In this document: positions 37,301 to 49,900 of the stretch, in pieces | How the letters are laid out: each line of letters opens with the position of its first letter | Position numbering within the stretch: the first letter of the stretch is position 1 | Notes under the pieces: model-generated | What the model was told of the DNA's origin: nothing | What the model saw: the letters and a program-made list of their open reading frames with translations, nothing else | Databases searched by the model: none | Made by a program: the position numbers and the translations under genes | Source of the DNA: Malurus cyaneus samueli | Lineage: Eukaryota > Chordata > Aves > Passeriformes > Maluridae | Assembly: GCA_009741485.1 (NCBI GenBank) | Contig: CM019218.1 | Location: 42,826,681-42,890,680, forward strand | Reading direction: 5' to 3' | DNA length: 64,000 nucleotides

Positions 37301-40300
37301 CCAATCAATAACAAGCCAAAATTATATGCCACCAGAAATACAAGATGCTGAGGCTAGAATGCCAGTAAACAATAAGAAAATACTTCAGAATATAAGTATA
37401 AATTGTGTACTTTGATATCTAGTAATGCTAAAAAGATACACTGGAATACTAATATCTGATTGAATTTAAAATAAATATACTTTTATATTTTTAGCATAAA
37501 AATAATAGTGTCATATTCATTGAGGACCTGCTTGTTCATAAATTAAGGGTTTTGTTACAAGACATAGACTGTATGAAGCATGTCAGCTAGAAGTACTCTT
37601 TGTTTTTTTTTTAATATGCCAGTAGTCTCATGGGTGAGTGATTTCTATTTGACTTTTCAAGAGCTTAAGAACAACACTAGGTATCTGATGCTGATATTGA
37701 GACAGAGTTTTAACCTCTTCCTCATGTGTTTATTTCTGTAGCTTTAACAGATAGCAAACATTCAGTAATCTTGGAGTCCAACATGATTAGATTCTTTATT
37801 TTTTCCCTCAGCAGCCAGGCCATCTAGCCCACAGTCTGATTTAAGGTACAGAAAAAATTAAAAAGGAAAGTATAGGAACTGGGTTTGTTTTCATAGTGAT
37901 AAAGTTTTATGGACGTACTCTTGCTGAGCATAGTTTGAGAGAGCACATTCCATGTGGCATGCTTTTGTGGAAAAAGGGAACGGGCTCTCCCCTGCCAAGC
38001 AGTACAGCAGATCAACAAACAGCCTGCTAATTAGTCAGAGCTGGGAATGCATAGAAGGCATTCACTGCAAGGAGCTCCCAAAATCAGGTTAATGAGCAAT
38101 CTTACTGCACCTAGATGACGGATCACAGATGGGTGTTAACCTTTTTGTTAGTCTGTAGCATGTGCACGGAATAAATGGGGAAAGTTTAGTTTGAATCAAG
38201 CAGGATGCTCTGCATTCTTGGCATTTCTAAAAAAAGGTAGTTTACAACTTCTGGAATGTGTAGATTGTAGATTTCCTTCAGAGACTAATAACCGTGCTAT
38301 TGTCTATTGGCTAGGAACCATTCTAATGTTCAGCTCAGCTAAATAAGATTTTAATTCTGAATAACAGAAGTAACAATATTTTGCTATTCCTGTTTGTTGC
38401 TTAATAGCATCAGTAATCCACCCCATATATAATTTTCTGTGTGATGGAAATTAGGAATAATGAAAAGAATGCAGGATCAGACAGAAAAGATCATTTTTCC
38501 CTGTCACTATAACTACCACTAATAGATGAGCAGAATGACTATTCATAGTGTCAAGCAATACCAGACAATCTGTTCTGGGGCATGGAATAACTCTCTTGTT
38601 TTTCTCACTGATGGGAACATTTGTCATTTGGAATTGCCAGACTGTACATATGTTGGCATTAGATAAATTCTCAGTATGCTTCTTGAATATTTGCTGCCTA
38701 CCAAATGATTTGTGGCTGAAAACAAGTCTGAGGAACCCCTGTCTTCTCTAATAAGCTAATCAGAGAGTTCTGTTCCCTCCTGAGTCTGTGGGAGTACAAA
38801 CCCATATCTCATGTTTCACCAGCGTGCACTGATCACCATTAAACTGCCTCCTAGTCTGTGTATCAATGCTCCTTTTCGCAGTCTTGTTGATCCTGTGACA
38901 GAGTGCAGCAAGATTCATGGAAGAGAAATAACACAAATGAGAAGGATCACGGCTCTCCAGCTTCTGGGACAGGGCTTTCATCTGGGAGGTTGAAAATATA
39001 TCTGTATTAGGCCCTGCAAAAAAACCTAGCTCAGTAATTTTATGTTATGCTGTCATTTAAACCCAGGAGTAATTCAGGAATTACCTGTGTTACATGGTCA
39101 CCAGGATTATTATAATTTCACACATACTTGGGTGCAGTTTAAAAAGGATTAAATGGTATGTCCTAGGGACTAAGCATAACACCAGACTAGGGAGGTTCAT
39201 TAGCAGGGCTCATGGGAGGTTCATGGCTATAATGCTGTGCTCATTACAGACCTTTGCAAAAACAGAAGTACTAAATGCTTACAGATCTCAGTGCTAAAAT
39301 CCTGAATTCAATAGCTTGAAAGATGTGTTACACACTTTTTTCTTCCAATATGAACTAATCTAAATGGAGGCAGTATTTACTTCTATGGGCATTTTTACCC
39401 CTCCAATCCTAACCTCAGAAAGCTGAAATGTGTGTTTCTCAGAGCTACATTTTAAGAAATGGCTTGTGTAATCAAATCAGTGCAGTTATCTTGCTGATTT
39501 TTCTGTCATGGCAGAATTTACTGGCTGACAGAAAGAAAGGGAAAACTGATTCCAGATTGTTGCATGTAATAGATTACCTTGTACTGTGTTATTTAAATAG
39601 TCCTGATATCTGTGACTTCCACCTGTTACATGCCAGGGAAAGCAATACTTGCAGAAGTGTGGTAGAAAATTGTCATTTTCTTTCCATTTTCATTCAAGAT
39701 GAGCTGTGTGGCTGCCTTATACAACTCATTCTGAGCTAGGTTTGTGTGCTCACATTGCTTCTCATTTTCTCATGGGTATTAATTATAACTTCATTGGCTG
39801 AAACTAGAGTTCCTGCCCTTTTGGAATTATCATTGTGTTGCTGTTACAGGCATGTCATGATTCCAGAGAGCAAACACTGTGCTCGCTTCCCTCTGGGAGC
39901 AGCAGTTCTTTCCTGTTTTGGAGTAAAGTCAGTCTCACCTTTAACCACTATGGTAGCATCACAAGATTTTCACAACCAGGATTATTAGCTTTTACATGTT
40001 GATGGCTCCCTTTTTTTTCCCCCTGAGATGTGCTTGCCTCTCCAGGGAAACAGTTCTGCTGCATTTGTGCCTGCTGTGTCAGGCAGAAGGAGAAATTTAT
40101 AATCTTCAGTCATCATTATTCTTCCATATAGCTAGGGCAAAAATGTTCTGGATTGACTTAAATACTACAGTTTAAAGAAAAAAAATTGTATCATGAATTC
40201 TCAATGAACACCAGTGAGTGGTCTCGTGACACTGAATACGAAAGATAAATCATTATATGAGGAAGTGTCTGCAAAGCTTAATGTTGGATTAATAATAAGC

Positions 40301-41752
40301 CGTATTTGAAACCATTCTGTTATTAGTAATTTCAAATAACTCTGCATAAACCAACTTGCCCTCCTGGTAATACCCATGAGTGACTTCCTGAGATAGGCTG
40401 GTTGCTGGGGATTGCAACAGGCTCCCGGCGGTTCTGTGGCTGTAGAACTGTGAACAATGCCAGGAGGGAAGCTGGTTAATAAGTTACAGTGCCCTCAGGT
40501 TGGTTTATTGTGAGTGACCTGGATCATGGTGTGTGCTTTACAATGAAGTAGTTCGCAGTGTCTTGTTCGGAGTGCTCACTTTGAAGTATGTTGGAATATA
40601 TGCAGTGAAAAGGCAATGGGAAAACAGCAGTTCATGTAGAAGAGCACATTAATGCAGGAAAGTAAATAACAAACTTTCAGACTGGTCTATTGCTTTTTTT
40701 TGTTTCTGTATTCTGGAATTTGGACAGCACAGTTGGCTGACAGAGAATCTAATTAGAGGTCACACAGGGCATGAGACTGGCAACTGTCACCCTCCTATGG
40801 GAACAAGTTTGGGTCTGTATCCTTTGGGCTTGCCCCAGGAATAAAGGGAGCAAACATAATAATGAAGAGAGACTAGTACTACTGTTTGCAGGCATCCTGT
40901 CCTTTCCCCCTTTCTTTGGTCAGTGAATTCCTACCAGGGAAAGGTCTTTCTTATTATTTTCCATTTCCTATGCAATGTCTCTATTTTTTCGGCCCCACCG
41001 CATGTTGCCAGTGAATTTTGACAGAATACTACTGCTTGATGTTTATTCAAATACTTTCATCTTTCAACACAGTATAAAGACTGTCTGCTGCTTGTAATTG
41101 CTTACAAGGCTGGGGCAGCAAATGGTGTTAGTTTTGCTGCAGCAGAAAATGGAGAAGTGACTCATCCATGATTGCAAAGTTTGTTGGCATTACTGCTAGA
41201 GAGAGTGAGGTCTGTACTAAATGGTCTCTAGAAATGGTTTGTAGGAAAGCAATTTCCCTTTTCTATAGAAAACTGGAGGTATTCTGCTCAGGGTCACTTA
41301 AATATCATTTCAAGCTCTTCTTCTTCTCACTAACCAAATTCATTCCCAAATGGCTGATGTGGCTAATCATGTGCTGTGGCAGAAGCTTCTGTTTATAGTA
41401 ATTCTGTTGCTATTCATAATTTTCCAGTCAACCTTTTTATCCATCTTCATTCACTCCATGTGTTTACTTTCTTCCTATCTATTGAGACAGAAATGTGCAA
41501 AGCAAAGTAGGTAGCTGCCTGGACTTGAGTCCTGAAGTGCATTAGGTCACACTGGTGCTTCACCTGGGTTCTTGGAGACTGGGTGCCAAGCTGAGAAGAA
41601 CAACTTCCTTTTCTTAATTTTACAGTTTAGAAATAAGATTATAATTTTAGCAGTTCAGTGCATTTGCCAACATCAGCTGATCTTTGAAAATTATGTTCAT
41701 AGGCAATGCAATATAAAACGGATTAGCATAAAATAACAAATTGCAGGATTTA

Positions 41753-41803
41753 CTGTATAAATTAAAATACTGTATAAATTGCTATTCTGTATAAATTACT
41801 GTG
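41753..41803. repeat. Three tandem 17-bp units with TGTATAAATT
   Basis: CTGTATAAATT starts at 41753, 41770 and 41787, giving a perfect 17-bp period with variable six-base tails. The array lies about 90 bases before a CpG-rich block. The TATAAAT words could serve as TATA-like elements, but a simple minisatellite is just as likely. Confidence 0.85.
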
Positions 41804-41896
41804 TTTTACCTTCCCTTTCCATCACTCAGCTACCGCAGCTTCACCAATTCAGTTTATCCTGCCATCTAGCATCTATGCTTTGCCAATGGCGTGGTG

Positions 41897-42330
41897 GGTG
41901 GAAGTGAGAGAGCACAATGGAGAAGTCGTGACTGAAAAGCTGTGGAGCGATCCCTGTCGCAGAGGGAGCTGGTAGCGGCTGCTGCAGCAGAGCCGGTGCC
42001 GCAGTGAGTCAGGAGCCGAGCACAGCTCGTCCGGGTGAATCACCGGGGGTATGGGATACGCCTCAAGATCTCTGCACTCAGCGCGGTCGCTTAGGGACTT
42101 CGAGTTCCTATTTAGCAGAACTGGAAGCCCAGCTCCTGTCCCCACCTGCACAGTGGGTCCTCTCTGTTTGCCAAGAGAAACCGGGGTGGCTGCAGGAGAG
42201 CTCAGGCTGGGAGTCTGGGCGGGTCTGGAGACCCGTCCCTGTGCCTCCAGGCTCGCCGCAGCCGGGAGTCTCTGGAAGGGCTGCAGATTTCCTGTTCTGG
42301 TATGCGGAGACAGATGGAATTGATTGCTCA
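41897..42330 (+). promoter_or_regulatory. CpG-rich block, candidate promoter or untranslated first exon
   Basis: A GC- and CpG-rich island lies within AT-rich DNA, with CGG/CTG-rich text typical of vertebrate 5' UTRs. On the plus strand, CCGCA|GTGAGT at 42003/42004 is a good splice donor, and CTG|GTATGC near 42300 is a weaker one. TATA-like repeats lie about 90 bases upstream. Overlapping open frames on both strands (up to 158 codons plus, 152 minus) are compositional, and several change between the two copies because of indels. The corresponding block in copy 1 (31721-32155) is the same locus read with errors. Confidence 0.35.
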
Positions 42331-42521
42331 AGCACCTTTGGCCTGGGATGGTCTTTGAACATCACAAATAACGTGGGTTTTTTTCTCTGCGTAGTAAATT
42401 CGTATCCCAGTGTAGTAAAAAAAAGGGCAAGCCTGTTAGGGTTGTGCCTTCTGGGGCATTATGTTCTTCAGTCAGACTAATTTTTGACTTTACATTTCAC
42501 GTTGTTGCCCAAACTGTCTTG

Positions 42522-43808
42522 TATTTTTGCCTGAATAGCTTCTACACGTCATACTAGGTCTAACTGTGCTTCAGTGGTGGGTAAATAATAATTTTAGAAT
42601 ACAATATTATTCCTAGAAAGAAGTGGATTTTAAAAAATATTTTCAGTCTTCCTTCTTGATAGTTATCATAATATTTCAAAGTGAAAGTAGTGGCTCTAGT
42701 ACTATCAGAAAAATTCCACATTTATGGATAAAGTATGTAAATGGGTTTTGCTGAACACCTCTGCAGGCATATGTATGTGTATACATATACATACATATTT
42801 TTAAAGCAAAACAAAGAAGCTAATGTAAGAAAAAAAAAAAAAGTATGATTTCCCTGGTATTAGCTTAATTTATTGGCCCCACCCAATGTTGAGACATAGT
42901 AAACAAAAAAGCTTCATTGCAGCTGTGTGCATCCAGCTGTGACAGCACAATACTTCAGCTGCAATGCATGAATGTAACTTTTTCTGTATTGTACAGTTGG
43001 GAAATTATTTCAGTGATGAAAAACAGAGCTCTCTGTTAGTTTGTATCAGATCAAATCAAATGCAAGCTTTATTATAAAATGCCTTTCTGAAGAGTGTGAC
43101 ATAAAATCCTAGTTCTCCCATGTTCTATTTCTTGGCTCACTAGCTTGCTTTTATTCTGTCTTTCAGAGAATTTGTAAGGTCAAGATCTTAACACCTGCTA
43201 GCCAAGCATTTGAACAAATTCAGAACAGTGTTGTGAAACAGCCATTTTAGGATGGCTTTAAGTATTTTCACAAGCTTGGTTCCAGTAATTTCTCTCATCA
43301 GTCTATGATAAAGAAAAATAAAAGTAAGTAGTAAAAGGGGCATTGATCTCCACTAGATTCTGTTCTTGGAAATGGAGGGGACTAAGAAGCAGAAATGTAT
43401 GTTTGGTACTTAAGCAATGCTGTAGAGCAGCTCCTGAGTATTGCAGCAATAGTGTAAAGCTACACCCTAGCAAGACATCAGTTATTCCCCATGTTTCTCT
43501 TGGTAAACCTATGTTGTCATTACTGAGATATGGGAAAAAGCATTGAAACTCTAAGGATCTCAGGGAAAAATGTCATCTGATGGTCTGTAGATGTGGTAGT
43601 TGCTGAAAATAAAGCAATTGAGGCACTGGATTTTAAAATCTGGATGCAAAATTTGTGGTGATAGGAGCAAAAAAAAATGGGCCATTTTTTTTGTCTGAGG
43701 GTGCTAACTCACAGATAATTTGTTTTGCTCTAATCACAGATAATTTGTTTTTCCCTAACCACTGGTTACAAGAATAATAGCACATTTCTTCGTTTTTCTC
43801 TGTCATCA
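42522..43808. other. Unique non-coding sequence right of the duplication
   Basis: Clean AT-rich sequence. The first ~40 bases are also present, homopolymer-stretched, in the corrupted tail at 32341-32420. It contains a TATG/CATA microsatellite (42768-42800) and a short A run near 42830. A 17-base 'cacagataatttgtttt'-type direct repeat pair lies near 43710 and 43735. No gene. Confidence 0.6.
42768..42800. repeat. TATG/CATA microsatellite
   Basis: Short imperfect alternating purine-pyrimidine run. Confidence 0.75.
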
Positions 43809-43905
43809 TGGGGAATCTGTTCCAGTGCCCAACTAACCACCTTGTGGGTAAAGATCTTTTTCCTAATATCCATCCATCACAACTTCATACCATTATGTAT
43901 TATCA
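43809..43905 (-). mobile_element. CR1 LINE 3'-region fragment
   Basis: On the plus strand the words 'ctgttccagtgcccaacta', 'gtgggtaaagatctttttcc' and 'taatatccatcc' appear in the order found in the complement of the avian CR1 3' region. The element therefore runs on the minus strand. Only about 100 bases are kept, without the CR1 3' terminus. Confidence 0.6.
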
Positions 43906-46900
43906 GGGGTTGTGGTTATGTTTAATAGAATTATTTATGGATTTTTGCATTGCTTGCCATCTACTTGCAGAAATAGAAGCATCTTTTAAAAAATATTATG
44001 ATTCAGGGCCTGAGTCCATTTGCACCGGGGAATTTAAACAAAAAAAGAAATCAAAATAGTTTCTGTATGCAAAAATGTCATGAATAATTATTCAGTATCT
44101 ATCAGTTTATATGGGGCTTGAATTTGATGCAGAACTCTCTCTGTAAATTCTCTCTATGCACCCCTTTCACAGGCACAAGGTACCAGATCTGTAGTGTGCC
44201 GTTTCAGAGAAATTCACTATTTTCTGTCTCTCTCTCGGCCTCCTGGTATAGTCAGATGGTTACATATATCTGCTGCTGTCCATTGGAACATAGACATGGC
44301 ATCCTAGGCAAAACATTCTATTTTTATGCAACAATAAAGAGCAAAAATATCTACACAGTGGCCACAGCTTTTGTTGGTGACACAGATCCTTTCCCTTGAT
44401 CCCTTTCCCTAATGAGAAGTAATGTTGCCATCTGCTGGCAGAGGACGAGGACAGGCTTTCTCTCATGCTTTCTTCGTAAATCTAGTGCGTTCCCTTGATG
44501 AGTTACAAATTCTTTTTCCCCCCAATATTTGATTCACTGATCTGGTCAGTGATCTACCACGCCGAGGCAATTGTTTCTGTGTGAGGTTCATGAGTTATTT
44601 ATGAAGGCTTGAGTCAGAAAACCATCTACATAGAAAGTTTTCCTTTCAAGTACCTATTGGCCTTGTCTTAATAAAGGCGTTTAATAAAACATGAATGATG
44701 TGATCCTCATTATAATTTAATTAATCCGTGAAACACTGTTAAGACAGGTTTTTTTCCTATGAAAATGGAATAAATTTACGTCTTTGCCGTAAACCAGGAG
44801 GTTCTTCTCATTGCCAGCTTGATAATAAACAAAAATTTCAGGCCCTCTAACCTCAGTCAGAGGTCTCAGCAATACAGCCAATAGGAAGCAACAGCTGATC
44901 CCCCAGACTCTGCTCATGTGTATTTTAAGGCCTAGTTTATGAATGAATGTTGAAAAATACTCTCCAAGAATGTCTGGATTATGTTGCTGCTTTGCAAGTA
45001 TGGGATCACCAGAACAAGATAGTAATTCAGTGCCAGTTGGCACATTCTTCTTTGCTCTTGAAATGTGTACTCCTTATATATGTCTGACCTGGGGCATTGT
45101 CTAGAAAAACAAAAACCAGTAATGTCTCTCTGACACTTTGAATAGTCTGATGCTTCATCTGGCAGGTTATTCCTAGGACTTCTCTTATTTTAGCTTGGAA
45201 GAGCAATTAATATTACTCTTCTCAGTTTGAGGGAAACTTCTTGAGACTGGCTTCACTTTAGTTCACAAGACTCAGATTTTAAGTCTTTCCTCTCTTTGTT
45301 GTTTTAAATCTTTCCTCTCTTTCCTCCTTATTTGCCTCTTTGTAAAATAACTTTAACTCATTTCTTGGATCAGGTTTTTTAACCCATTTTTGCTTATTTC
45401 CCCAGATATTGACTGTTAACTCAGTGCAAGTCCTGGAAATGCAGGAAAAGTAAAAAACATGGACAAAACAAAAAAACCTCCAAACCAAAACAAAGCCAAA
45501 ATCTCTAATCAATTCCCAAACCCCCAGCAACAACTGTGAATGCACCAGAGAACTGTTTTCACCGGAGGACATCTGAAATTCTGTTCATAGTGCTGTACTC
45601 ACAGGTAACTAACAGATGCTGAGAAAAATTGAAAGGAAAATGTATAATACCTATATTCAAAAGAAAAGGATAAATTACATCAAACAGCCTTTCTCATTAT
45701 CTGAAATATATTGTGTTTTATTGCAGTCTCTTTTGGCTTTGTTGCTTTATGTCTTCTGAACACAAAACAAAACACTGTTTTTCTTCTGTTCATAAAACTG
45801 CTGATCATGAGGAGACAGATGGAGGAAGTCTCCTGTTTTGGCCTTGTTTAATTTTGCAGACTTCATGTATGTTGCAGAATGTTGATGGTTAAAAGCTCAG
45901 GTCTTTTGAAGGCAACGGGAAAGCTTTTTTGTGAGTAGCCACAGAGGGCTCTGAAGGGTATGTGATGCTGCACCATTCTCTCTGAAATAAACAGCATTTC
46001 TTATGTTGTTCATCTTCACCAACTGCAAGATGAAGCAAGGTGCCTTTCGGTTGGAAATGGAATGTTATAAATTTCTTCTTTGTGCAAACAAATACTGTGG
46101 CTAATGCCCAGGCTATTAAATGTTGGATATCAAATGCTGTGGACTAGAGGAAGCAGTTGCTTTTCATAACATAGCAATCTCACCTGTGTGATAAGGTGAA
46201 TGTGAATAGCACAGGTGTCTAGAGAGAAATCATTCTGACTTCCTGGGGTTTAGGCAATTAAAGGCCAAGTTGCAGTGAATTTTACTTAAGTTCAGTGAAG
46301 GATGAGAAAGGAAACATGGTAAGAATTTGCTGAGAACTCTCTTGTCTAGGCCTATGCCAATGCCAGTGTGGACAGATCTTGAGAGAGCCCAGATCTCAGC
46401 TGTTGTGTGACATTGTTTGAATTGAAAGCTTTCCTCCTTCCTCATCTCCTGGGAGAAACAACCAGTTAAGGTTACTGCACATGACAGCATATCTGACATG
46501 CTTCTAATGAATAGACTGGTCTTTAGACAGCTGTATACCACAAACAAAGAGTTTGTCCAACCTCCTGAGGAAGAAAACAGGATTAATGCATAAAATTAAA
46601 GCTAATCCTCCCTGCCCCATATGGTTGAAACTGAATCAGAATTCCTGTTGCTTCTTCATATGTTCAGTTTTGTAACAGCAGGAAGGGAAAGTGGAAGAGG
46701 AAACTTTCTTGATGTAGTTGAGGGACAAAGCTGTCTCCCACCATTTCCTCTCTTGGCCCCAGAGGAAGGTGGACGGTGTTTGAGGTTGGAGGAGGATGAT
46801 AGAAGTGTGCGTTGGAGTTGAAGTAGGAAGCTAAAGCATGAATAATTAATTTGGGGGGATGAAGAACTGGAGTAAAGTGAGCAGAAAAATAATGAACTGG

Positions 46901-49900
46901 GAGGTGGGAGCAAGGGTACTAACAGGAAGCTGGATGCCCTGAATTCTAAGGTCAACTTTTCTGTATCTAGGTTATTTCCTTTAACCTAATTTTATTTTAA
47001 AGGCTGTTTTATTAAAATACAAATCCCTTTATTTCTCTGTGTTTTGGAGAGTCTTCTGTTCTATGTTAAGTTTGAGTACCTGGGACTTGGGAAAAATAAA
47101 GACAGGCCAAAAGAGTTATTAAAAATCCTATCCATGAACTTTCTGTGATTTGGGTTTTCAGTAGGTCAGCTGACAATACCATGGACCTCTGTGAACTGAC
47201 ACTGCAATTGAAATCCAGCCAGTACTCCTGTTTTCTGCTGCAGCCCGAGAAGGTTTAAACATACTTGAGAGGGTCTTCACCATCAAAATTATGGGAATGT
47301 GGTGGTGAATATCTCTCCATTACTGCTGAGACTAAATTACTGTGAAAAGTCAGCAAGTAAACCAGAGGGAGCCCTGTTCAGAAAGAGGGATTCCAGTTAG
47401 CTTGGAAGTGAGAAACCCTGTCCACAAGACTTACATTGTTTATTGTATATAATGCTTTCTGATTATTGTGCGTAACTATGAACGCATCAACATGGTGATT
47501 TATAAAAACTAATATGAAATAACTTCCTTAGTTTCTATGCAAACTTGAATGCATTTCTTAATCATAATAAATTTCTGTGTTTACCATTAAATTTTCAGGT
47601 GTTTAAAAACAAATGTATTCCAGTTGAGTGAGACTTCAACAGAACCATAACTGTGGAATAGTAAGTTTTACTTTACTCTGGCCCTTTCTCATGGGTATTT
47701 AATGACATTGCATGCAAACACTCAGAATTTGAATTCTCTGTTATGCTATCTCAAGCCAAGTTCTGTTGAGGAATTATTTGAAATGGACACAAACAGATTT
47801 GGTTTTTGAAAGTAGTGAAATAGAGTGATATTATCAGTGTATGGCTTGTGAAGAGAATATGTTGTCAAAAAAATCACTACTCCAAATGGCAAATGCTCTT
47901 TCTGTACAAAATATGAAAAGTTTCAAAAAATTCTGTATTTTTGTTATGGAGATTTCTACCACTTCTTACATGGCCTTAGATTTCCAGTTTTTTTTCTCTT
48001 GCTGTATTCATCCTGAATATTTTTGGCAACTTCTCAGCTGTCAGTCTTGGCCACAACTGCATTATCGAGATCTAAATATAGCATTCACTCCCACTTGGGT
48101 AAGTTAGTTTGTTCTAAAAAGGTAAGACTTTTCTTTCATTAATTGGAATATACAAAGTAATTTTTACATAGTGGTGATAGTTGTAATAAGGTTAATGAAA
48201 TCACATTTCTAATGAAAATGTCACCCTTCTGTGAATGCCATTGACTTCAATATCAAATTAAAAAATCTTTGAATTGAAGAATATAATTGAAGGAGAGGTT
48301 ATTCAGCGCTTAGCAGGTTCATATATGTGTGGACTGATCTATGCTACTGCTACAAAATGGGAGAGCTGGATCTTTGAATGTTCTTTGTCATGGTCTAAAT
48401 CTCCTCCCAACAGATATAGTTACAAAACATTCACTGGAAAATAGTGTCAAATCTCCCAGAAATGTAAGAATATCAAGTATTTGAAATAATTAGCAATAAG
48501 AAACGTAGATTAAAATGCTGGAAAATAAAATATAGTTTGGCATTAAAGTGAAATATATTTAAGTGGTTGATTCATTATACTATTGAACATACACTATGCA
48601 GTGTATGTTTTTTTTTTCACACTTTAAAATTATGTTTGTAGCCCTGCATTCAGTCCAGATGCTTTGACAGTCACTTCATTTCAGTGTAATGATTGTAACA
48701 AAGTACACTGTGCAACAGAATGCATGGCATTTTACCTACAGTCACAGTCAAAATTCATTGATCTGCTCTGCTGCATGCAAACATGACATGTTCGCATGTA
48801 TGAGGACTGTCCTTATTAAGGTTACAGGAAAAGTCTAATTTGATTAGGAAATGGTTAGTAAAATCCTATATTCATGTAGTTATAAGAAGAGCATCTGTTT
48901 ACAAAACCGGAACTTCCTTCCCTTGAACCAGGAACTTGCCATAAGTCAAGTCACAAACGTAAAGATGGGTACAAACTCCACATATATGCACTCTCATAAC
49001 TGTAGTTTTTTTATCAGCTGTGGCAAGCAGCTGTTGTTAATTCTTCAGCTCCTCCTGGAACGTGTATTGTTTGTTCCTTTCGGAAACTGGGCAGAGATTA
49101 AATAATGGGTGTCCTTACTGGGTGTTTATCTTGGGCCAGGCAGCTCTTTAATGAGTTTTTTCTCTATTGTAAAGGGTTTTCATTTTCAAAATCTCAGGAT
49201 TATGACAGAATCTGGAGAATTTAAAACTACTTCTTCAGAACATTCAGCTTCCCTTCACTGTTCTTCCCCTAAGCTAGTTTGAGTTTTCTGTACCAAAGCA
49301 ATCCAGTTTTAAAGATGCTTTACTCCACAAATGCTGTAAATGAAAAATAAGCATGTTATGTCCAGTAAATTGAAAGTGTTTATCTGTGTTGTGATGAATA
49401 AAATATCATTCACTTGAGCTGTGTGGTAGTGCAGCTTATTACAATGCAGATCTAAAAGGCAAAAATCCTTTGTTTAGGATAGAGTTACAGTGTTTGGTGA
49501 GATAGTTGAGCAAGCAGTGGGCTGTATTTGTGAGATTAGAAGAACACTCAGTGCACAAAGCTGGTAATTGCTTTCTAATTGTCACTGTTCTGAAAGTAAG
49601 TGTATGCACTGAAACATGGTGTGGAGTACGCTTTTTGTTGTTTTTTTTTAAAAAATTACTTCAGTACTCAAGGAATAGTAAAATGTCTGCGGCTGACATT
49701 ATAAAGCATTTAATGCAACCACATAGTTAATATAACACAGTGCCAGTTTGTACTTCAACACCCTGTCTCATCTCAGCTTTACTGATGCAGAGTGACCACT
49801 GGCACTAATGAGAAAATATATGAATTATTGATGCATTTGATTATGCTTTGAGTCAGATGAATGCCTGCCTATAGACATTAGAAGGAACACAATGCTTCAT

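Larger units (their letters stand above)
34323..42521. repeat. Copy 2 of the direct duplication (probably the true sequence)
   Basis: It matches 24147-32339 at +10,176. It begins immediately after the Ns and runs without any quality drop into unique sequence at its 3' side. It lacks the homopolymer errors of copy 1 in the 31.7-32.3 kb equivalent. It should be preferred as the reference sequence for this locus. Apart from the promoter-like block at 41897-42330 and the tentative LINE relic, I see no gene in it. Confidence 0.9.

Noticed and set aside
41873..42480. 152-codon minus and 158-codon plus frames in the CpG-rich block
   Set aside because: They overlap each other, are driven by GC content, show no domain, and change with the small indels between the two copies.
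24147..42521. Recent biological segmental duplication
   Set aside because: The N gap at the start of copy 2, the error gradient toward the end of copy 1, and the corrupted copy of the single-copy right flank all fit overlapping contig ends better.
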